From NCBI RefSeq assembly GCF_004363095.1, contig NZ_SNYO01000002.1, forward strand, positions 682,001-746,000: a DNA stretch of 64,000 bases, in the 5' to 3' direction. Position 1 is the stretch's first letter; each line of letters opens with the position of its first letter. The notes under the pieces were generated by a model. The model made no database searches, was not told the origin of the DNA, and saw nothing but the letters and a program-made list of their open reading frames with translations. This document shows positions 59,126-64,000 of this stretch, in pieces. This DNA comes from Actinomycetospora succinea (lineage in GTDB: Bacteria > Actinomycetota > Actinomycetes > Mycobacteriales > Pseudonocardiaceae). The position numbers and the translations under genes are program-made.

Positions 59126-60733
59126 TCAAGCCGACGGCACGGGCACGTGCACCAGCCGCGGCCCCGGCCCGGCGAACCCGCGCCGCACGGCCTCGCGCAG
59201 CTCCTCGACGCCGCCGACGCTCTCGGCCGGCACGCCGTAGGCCTGGGCGAGCGCGAGGTGGTCGATCGCGGGCAGGTCGAGCCCGGGCACCTTCGGCGTC
59301 TGCTCGCGCGACGCGAACCACTTGAGGATCGCGTACTCGCGGTTGTCCAGGACCAGCACGGTGACCGGGACCTGCAGCGACGCCGCCGTCGCGAGCGCCT
59401 GCACGGAGTACTGCAGCGAGCCGTCGCCGATCACGGCGAGCACCGGGCGCTCGGGTTCCGCGAGCCCCACCCCGACGGCCGCGGGGAGCCCGAACCCGAG
59501 CCCGCCGGAGGCCGTGAAGTACGAGCTGCCCGGCCGCGTGATCGGCAGCCGCGCCTGCTGGGTGCCGCGGTGCGAGGGCGCCTCGGTGACCAGCACCGCG
59601 TCGTCCGGCCACTCCTGAGCGAGCGTCGCGAAGACCTCCTCCGCCGTGAGCAGTCCCTCGCCGGCGGTGCGGGGCGCGTCGAGCGCCGCCCGTCGCGGCG
59701 CCGCCGCCCGGTCGGACGGGCCGGGGCCGACGCGCCCGAGCAGCGCCCGCAGGGTCAGCGTCGGGTCGGCGACGACCGCGTCGCCCATCGGGGCGCGGGC
59801 GGCCTGGTCGGCGTCGGCGGTGACGTGCAGCAGCCGCGTGCCCTCGGGCAGGAACGGGCCGGGCACGTAGGGGTAGTAGCGGAACACCGCCGCCCCGACC
59901 ACGAGGACGACGTCGAACGGCTCGAGCGCCTGCGCGAGCGGGGCGATCGCCATCGGCAGCGCGCCCTGGAACTGCGGGTGGTCGGTCGGGAAACCGACGC
60001 GGCCCTCGACGGGCGGGGCGAACACCGCCGCGCCCGTGCGCTCGGCGAGCGCGACCGCGTCGTGGAAGCCGCCGGTGGCGTCGACGTCACCGCCGACGAC
60101 CAGGGCCGGCGCCGTCGCGGCGTCCAGGGCCTCGGCGATCGCGTCGAGCCCGGCCGGGTCCGGCGCCGCGCGCTGGTGGACGCGGCGGGCGGCGACGAGG
60201 TCGGTCGCCTCGGTGGTCGGGTCGAGCTCGGCGTACCAGTCGTCCATCGGGATCGACACGAACACCGGGCCCCAGGGCGGGGTGGTCGCCGCATGGATCG
60301 CCCGGGCGAGCACGGCCGGGACGTCCTGCGGGCGGGCCGGCTCGAGGGAGAGCTTCACCGCGGGGCGCGGCAGCGTCGTCGCGTCCGGGTTGGTGAGCAG
60401 CGCCTCGAGGTTGAGCATGGGCCGGACCTGCTGTCCGGCGGTGACCACGAGCGGCGCCCCGTTGGCGGCCGCGTTCACCAGCGCCCCGACCGCGTTGCCG
60501 ACGCCGGGCGCGGTGTGCAGGTTGGCCAGCGCGGGACGCCCGGTGGCCTGGGCGTAGCCGTCGGCCATGCCCACCACGGCGGCCTCCTGCAGGCCGAGCA
60601 CGTAGCGGAAGTCGTCGGGGAGCTCGGAGAGCATGGGGAGCTCGGTGGAGCCCGGGTTGCCGAAGACGGTCGTCATGCCGTGGGCCCGGAACACCTCGAG
60701 CGAGGCCTCCCGCACCGTGCGTCCGCTCGCCAT
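59126..60733 (-). CDS. mdlC: Thiamine diphosphate-dependent benzoylformate decarboxylase-like enzyme
   Basis: This encodes 535 residues from ATG 60733. TPP enzyme with N-terminal FGNPGSTELPML (about 24-35), catalytic Glu in LGLQEAAVVGMADGY, and the thiamine motif GDGSLQYSVQAL...LDNREY (about 430-460). It is closest in pattern to benzoylformate decarboxylase of the mandelate pathway; acetolactate synthase-like 2-oxoacid decarboxylases are alternatives. No other mandelate genes are next to it; the upstream 50 bp are non-coding. Confidence 0.83.
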   Translation of the reverse strand: MASGRTVREASLEVFRAHGMTTVFGNPGSTELPMLSELPDDFRYVLGLQEAAVVGMADGYAQATGRPALANLHTAPGVGNAVGALVNAAANGAPLVVTAGQQVRPMLNLEALLTNPDATTLPRPAVKLSLEPARPQDVPAVLARAIHAATTPPWGPVFVSIPMDDWYAELDPTTEATDLVAARRVHQRAAPDPAGLDAIAEALDAATAPALVVGGDVDATGGFHDAVALAERTGAAVFAPPVEGRVGFPTDHPQFQGALPMAIAPLAQALEPFDVVLVVGAAVFRYYPYVPGPFLPEGTRLLHVTADADQAARAPMGDAVVADPTLTLRALLGRVGPGPSDRAAAPRRAALDAPRTAGEGLLTAEEVFATLAQEWPDDAVLVTEAPSHRGTQQARLPITRPGSSYFTASGGLGFGLPAAVGVGLAEPERPVLAVIGDGSLQYSVQALATAASLQVPVTVLVLDNREYAILKWFASREQTPKVPGLDLPAIDHLALAQAYGVPAESVGGVEELREAVRRGFAGPGPRLVHVPVPSA

Positions 60734-60783
60734 CCGTGCGCTCTCCCGTCCGTCGACGCCGCTGTCCGACGGACGTGTACCCC

Positions 60784-61044
60784 TCAGCGGGGACTGTGGA
60801 GCCGCGAGATGCGAATGACCACGTCCGGCAGGCCGTCGCCGTCGAACTCGCGCCGCATCTCCTCCGCACGGATGGTCGCCTCGACACCCTCGTACGGCCC
60901 GTGCGCGTCGAGCTCGCTGGTCTCCGGGTCGAACACCAGCACGACGTACCCGTCGCACTCGTCCAGGTCCGCCGCCGCCGCGAGCAGAGCCGCCGATCGA
61001 TCGTTCAGCACGCTGATCACCTCCACCTCGTGCATCGCCACCAT
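60784..61044 (-). CDS. Small hypothetical protein
   Basis: This encodes 86 residues from ATG 61044 (ATG 61035 is an alternative start). Compact mixed fold: HEVEVISVLNDRSAALLAAAA, DLDECDGYVVLVFDPETSE, EGVEATIRAEEMRREFDGDGLPDVVIRISR. No motif is recognised. It lies between the decarboxylase and the divergent epoxide hydrolase gene. The 144 bp upstream contain GGTCACGAACACCA, also found upstream of the ABC exporter. Confidence 0.55.
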   Translation of the reverse strand: MVAMHEVEVISVLNDRSAALLAAAADLDECDGYVVLVFDPETSELDAHGPYEGVEATIRAEEMRREFDGDGLPDVVIRISRLHSPR

Positions 61045-61188
61045 GGGGCCGCGTGTGACACCTCGACGCGAAGTTGGCTCGTTCGGGTCACGAACACCAG
61101 CCGACGGCGTGTCGAGTCGCCACGCGTTCGGACCTGTTGATCGGGATCGACCGGCGGACCCGTCCGCGGATGGATACGGTGCGGTGTC

Positions 61189-62346
61189 GTGGCCGCTGAC
61201 GCACCCGTTCCCGCCGGGAATCCGTCGAACGAGGTCGTGCCGTTCGTCCTCGACGTCCCCGAGGAGCAGCTCACTGACCTGCGAGAACGCCTCCGCCGCG
61301 TCCGTCTGCCGGAGCCCGCGACCGATCCCGGTCAGGGGATCGGCCTGGACGCGGTCACCGAGCTGTGCCGCGCGTGGCTCGAGGAGCACGACTGGCGCCG
61401 GGTCGAGGACGAGCTCAACCGGCGCGGCCAGTTCCGCACCGCGATCGATGGTCTCGGCATCCACTTCTTGCACGTTCGGTCACCGCGCAGTGACGCACAG
61501 CCACTGATCGTCACCCACGGGTGGCCCGGCTCGGTCGTCGAGATCCTCGACGTCCTGGACGCCCTGACCGACCCCGGGGACGACGCCCTGCCCGCCTTCC
61601 ACGTGGTCGCGCCGTCGCTGCCGGGCTACGGGTTCAGCGACAAGCCGACCGAGGCCGGCTGGGGCGTCGACCGCATCGCCGACGCCTGGGCCGGGCTGAT
61701 GACCCGCCTCGGCTACGACCGCTTCCTCGCCCAGGGCGGCGACTGGGGCGCGATGGTGACGACGCAGCTCGCGGTCCGTCACCCCGACCGCGTCGTCATG
61801 ATGCACACGACCATGCCGCGCGCCCCGCGCCCGGACGGGTTCGACGACGGCGAGCTCGACGAGACCGAGCAGCGCTGGCTCGCCGAGGGCCGGGAGTTCG
61901 TGCGCGTGGGATCGGGCTACTCGGGTCAGCAGCGCACCCGCCCCCAGACGCTTGGCTACGGGCTCGTCGACTCCCCGGCCGGTCAGCTCGCGTGGATCGC
62001 CGAGAAGTTCGTCGTCTGGACCGACGGCGACGGCTTCGGCGGCGTGCCCCGCGACCGCGTGCTGGACAACGCGACGATCTACTGGCTGACCGGCTCCGGG
62101 GCGTCCTCGGCGCGCCTGTACTGGGAGAGCTTCGGCGGTGTCGACACCAGCTCGCCGGTCACCGTGCCGAGCGCGGTGTCGTACTTCCCGGCCGAGATGG
62201 TCAAGCTGCCCCGCGCGTGGGTCGAGGCCCGCTACACCGACCTGCGGTACTGGAACGCCCTGCCCAGCGGCGGGCACTTCGCGTCGCTCGAGGTCCCGCG
62301 CGACTTCGTCGACGAGCTGCGGGCGGCGTTCGCGCTCACGGGATGA
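61189..62346 (+). CDS. Epoxide hydrolase
   Basis: This encodes 385 residues from GTG 61189. The N-terminal EHN domain (about 15-120) has VPEEQLTDLRERLRRVRLP and WRRVEDELNRRGQF. The alpha/beta hydrolase core has the oxyanion motif HGWPGS (about 106-111), nucleophile GGDWGAMV (Asp near 185), two lid Tyr candidates and the His in GGHFASLE. It opens epoxides to diols, as microsomal-type epoxide hydrolases do. It overlaps the convergent oxidoreductase by 11 bp. Confidence 0.92.
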   Translation: MAADAPVPAGNPSNEVVPFVLDVPEEQLTDLRERLRRVRLPEPATDPGQGIGLDAVTELCRAWLEEHDWRRVEDELNRRGQFRTAIDGLGIHFLHVRSPRSDAQPLIVTHGWPGSVVEILDVLDALTDPGDDALPAFHVVAPSLPGYGFSDKPTEAGWGVDRIADAWAGLMTRLGYDRFLAQGGDWGAMVTTQLAVRHPDRVVMMHTTMPRAPRPDGFDDGELDETEQRWLAEGREFVRVGSGYSGQQRTRPQTLGYGLVDSPAGQLAWIAEKFVVWTDGDGFGGVPRDRVLDNATIYWLTGSGASSARLYWESFGGVDTSSPVTVPSAVSYFPAEMVKLPRAWVEARYTDLRYWNALPSGGHFASLEVPRDFVDELRAAFALTG

Positions 62347-63397
62347 CCACGATCTTGCCGACGTAGGCGGAGCCGGCGAACTCCTCCTGCGCGGCGTGGA
62401 TGTCGGCGAGGGCGTAGCGCGCCGCGATCCGCGGGCGGATGCGTCCCGCGACGGCGTCGGCGACGAGCTCGGCGAAGTGCGTCCGGGTGTGCATCGACGA
62501 GCCGACGAGGCTGACGTTGTGCAGGTAGAGCCTGCGCAGGTCGAGGTCCACGGTGTGGCCGCCGATCGCGCCGGCGATCACCCAGCGGCCGCCGTCGCGG
62601 ATGCGGTCGAGCAGGGCCGGCAGCAGCGGCCCGCCGACGACGTCGACGACGGCGTCGAGCGGACCGCCGGCCTCCTGCGCGACGGCGTCGGCCACCGCGC
62701 CCGGCTCCGACCCGCGCAGCACCACCCCGGCCGCGCCGGCCTCCCGCAGCGCCTCCTCCTTGCCCGGCGCGGTCAGCGCCACCACCCGGGCACCCCGGGC
62801 CGCCGCGAGCTGCACGGCCGCGAGGCCCACGCCGCCCGAGGCCCCGGTGACCAGCACCGTCTCGCCCGCCGTGACCCGCCCGCGCGCGAGCATCCCGGCC
62901 GCGGTGCCGTAGGCGACGGGGAGGCAGGCGAGCTCCTCGTCGGTCAGCGGGGAGGCGCCGACGTCGTGGGCGCGCTCGTCGAGGCAGACGACGTACTGCG
63001 CGAAGCCGCCGTCGGCCTCGCTGCCGAGCAGCCCGATCGGGCCGTCGTCGGGGCCGTCGCCCTCGTAGAACGCGTTGTCGACGACGACGCGGCGGCCCAC
63101 GCGGTCCGCGTCGACGCCCTCGCCCACCACGGCGATCTCGCCGGCCATGTCGCCGCCCTGGATGCGCGGGAACGTGATCGGGCCGCGCCAGCCGGCCAGG
63201 GCGTCGGGGTCGCCGGGCAGCCCGTAGGCGCCGCGCCGGGTCCAGAGGTCGGTGTTGTTCAGCGCCGCCGCCGTGACCCGCACCAGCACCTCGCCCCGCC
63301 CGGGACGGGGCACCGGGACGGTCCGCAGCTCCAGCGCCTCCGGCCCGCCGTGCCGCGTGAGCACCGCGGCCTGCATCGCGTCCGGGATCGCCACCAT
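62336..63397 (-). CDS. Zinc-independent MDR family quinone oxidoreductase-like protein
   Basis: This encodes 353 residues from ATG 63397 with AGGAGGAAT upstream. MDR fold: VRVTAAALNNTDLWTRRG, GGDMAGEIAVVGEGV, cofactor motif VTGASGGVGLAAVQLAAARG (about 160-179), and no zinc-ligand Cys set. NADPH-dependent reduction of quinones or enones is the likely activity. It is divergent from a TetR repressor, and two identical 16-bp operators lie in the gap, suggesting induction by a xenobiotic or electrophile. Confidence 0.9.
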   Translation of the reverse strand: MVAIPDAMQAAVLTRHGGPEALELRTVPVPRPGRGEVLVRVTAAALNNTDLWTRRGAYGLPGDPDALAGWRGPITFPRIQGGDMAGEIAVVGEGVDADRVGRRVVVDNAFYEGDGPDDGPIGLLGSEADGGFAQYVVCLDERAHDVGASPLTDEELACLPVAYGTAAGMLARGRVTAGETVLVTGASGGVGLAAVQLAAARGARVVALTAPGKEEALREAGAAGVVLRGSEPGAVADAVAQEAGGPLDAVVDVVGGPLLPALLDRIRDGGRWVIAGAIGGHTVDLDLRRLYLHNVSLVGSSMHTRTHFAELVADAVAGRIRPRIAARYALADIHAAQEEFAGSAYVGKIVVIP

Positions 63398-63409
63398 GAT
63401 TCCTCCGAC

Positions 63410-63425
63410 TTCACAGGTCTGTGAA
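63410..63425. promoter_or_regulatory. TetR-type operator site 1
   Basis: TTCACAGGTCTGTGAA is an inverted repeat with one central mismatch pair. It is the exact reverse complement of the site at 63447-63462. It lies 13-28 bp upstream of the oxidoreductase start. Confidence 0.85.
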
Positions 63426-63446
63426 CTTCTGGACCCGCAGAGTATG

Positions 63447-63462
63447 TTCACAGACCTGTGAA
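63447..63462. promoter_or_regulatory. TetR-type operator site 2
   Basis: TTCACAGACCTGTGAA is the exact reverse complement of site 1, 37 bp away centre to centre. It ends 15 bp before the TetR gene start, which has its own AAGGGAGG ribosome-binding site between. Confidence 0.85.
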
Positions 63463-63477
63463 GGCAAGGGAGGCCCG

Positions 63478-64000
63478 ATGACGACGCTCACCCCCGGGGC
63501 CCGGCGCATCCTCGACGTCGCCTCGGAGCTCTTCTACGCACACGGGATCCACGCCGTCGGGGTGGACACGATCGCGGCGGAGTCCGGCGTCACCAAGCGC
63601 ACGCTCTACGACCGCTTCGGCTCCAAGGACGCGCTGGTCGCGGCCTACCTGCGGGCGCGCGACGAGCGCTGGCGCGCGCGGGTCACGGCCGCCGTCGAGG
63701 CGGAGACCGAACCGGTCCGCCGCGCGCTGGCCCCCTTCGCGGTGCTGGCGGACTGGGTCGCCGAGGGGAGCCGGGGGTGCGCGTTCGTCAACGCGTTCGC
63801 CGAGCTCGACGACGCCGACCACCCCGGCCGCGCCGTCATCGACGAGGAGAAGCGGTGGCTGCGGGAGCTGTTCGCCGCCGAGCTGACCGCGGCCGCCGTG
63901 CCCGACCCGGACGGCCTGGCCCTGCAGCTGTTCCTGCTGCACGAGGGCGCGCTCGTGACCCACGCGGTCGCCGCCGAGCCGGGGGCCGCCGCGGCGGCGG
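63478..64000 (+). CDS. TetR family transcriptional regulator (3' end beyond window)
   Basis: From ATG 63478 the frame is open to the window edge (174 codons). N-terminal HTH: ARRILDVASELFYAHGIHAVGVDTIAAESGVTKRTLYDRFGSKDALV (about 8-55, TetR signature). The C-terminal ligand domain begins around 60, with FVNAFAELDDADHPG. Divergent from the quinone oxidoreductase and flanked by paired operators, it is almost certainly an autorepressor of that gene pair. The inducer is unknown. Confidence 0.9.
   Translation, partial: MTTLTPGARRILDVASELFYAHGIHAVGVDTIAAESGVTKRTLYDRFGSKDALVAAYLRARDERWRARVTAAVEAETEPVRRALAPFAVLADWVAEGSRGCAFVNAFAELDDADHPGRAVIDEEKRWLRELFAAELTAAAVPDPDGLALQLFLLHEGALVTHAVAAEPGAAAAA

Overview
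The window is very GC-rich (roughly three quarters G+C), densely coding, and makes heavy use of GTG starts and 1-4 base start/stop overlaps. Gene content points to an actinobacterium, most likely Pseudonocardiaceae or a Pseudonocardia-like organism: a mycothiol-dependent-type enzyme, a SigB/SigF-type sigma factor, an actinobacterial diol dehydratase locus, a bifunctional homocysteine methyltransferase/MTHF reductase and many one-component regulators. The genus is an inference from gene content. I saw no rRNA, tRNA, CRISPR array, phage module or transposase.

Layout. 1-6.8 kb: membrane proteins (DUF1206, YrhK, FUSC), a 0.65 kb segment bounded by 145-bp inverted repeats around one small gene, a Rieske-FAD oxidoreductase and a sigma factor. 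7-12.7 kb: hydrolases, a metallophosphoesterase and a patatin. 12.8-19.2 kb: a seven-gene leftward operon for B12-dependent glycerol/diol dehydration (DUF336 protein, glycerol facilitator, small, large and medium dehydratase subunits, two reactivase subunits), with no microcompartment shell genes. It is followed by a GntR/FCD repressor and a divergent regulator that fuses a kinase-type ATPase, a degenerate receiver and a LuxR helix-turn-helix. 21.7-27.9 kb: aldo/keto reductase, three glycosyltransferases (GT9, GT4, GT9), an MBL hydrolase and small proteins. 28-35 kb: ALDH, SDR, CPBP protease, ChaB, HAD, dienelactone hydrolase, enoyl-CoA hydratase, Ohr and an esterase. 35-40 kb: CopC and a membrane partner, L,D-transpeptidase, macro domain, SRPBCC, RluA and isochorismate synthase. 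40-46 kb: P450, glyoxalase-fold protein, FAD monooxygenase and a complete CbiM-N-Q-O cobalt/nickel importer. 46-51 kb: PPOX, Clp-N protein, MerR-methyltransferase fusion, GNATs and a tyrosine phosphatase. 51-64 kb: homocysteine methyltransferase/MTHF reductase with a PucR regulator, WrbA, maleylpyruvate isomerase-like protein, DUF2267 protein, an ABC-2 exporter coupled to a DMSP-lyase-like cupin, benzoylformate decarboxylase, epoxide hydrolase, and a quinone-oxidoreductase-like MDR divergent from a TetR regulator.

Two repeat families stand out. First, eight intergenic palindromes are each exactly 40 bp from an outer GTG to an outer CAC. They share GTGAG-type ends while their arms vary in complementary fashion. 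They sit at gene 3' ends and in four cases supply the TGA stop codon. Second, a 68-bp structured repeat occurs as the outer part of both arms of the 145-bp inverted repeat, and again as an in-frame insertion inside a glycosyltransferase gene, resembling a protein-coding palindromic element.

Functional links (inferred): the cobalt importer could supply cobalamin to the dehydratase operon, whose likely regulators lie immediately upstream. Several regulators have candidate operators visible by eye (GntR, TetR, the P450 promoter, the CbiM promoter and a leaderless Clp-N promoter).
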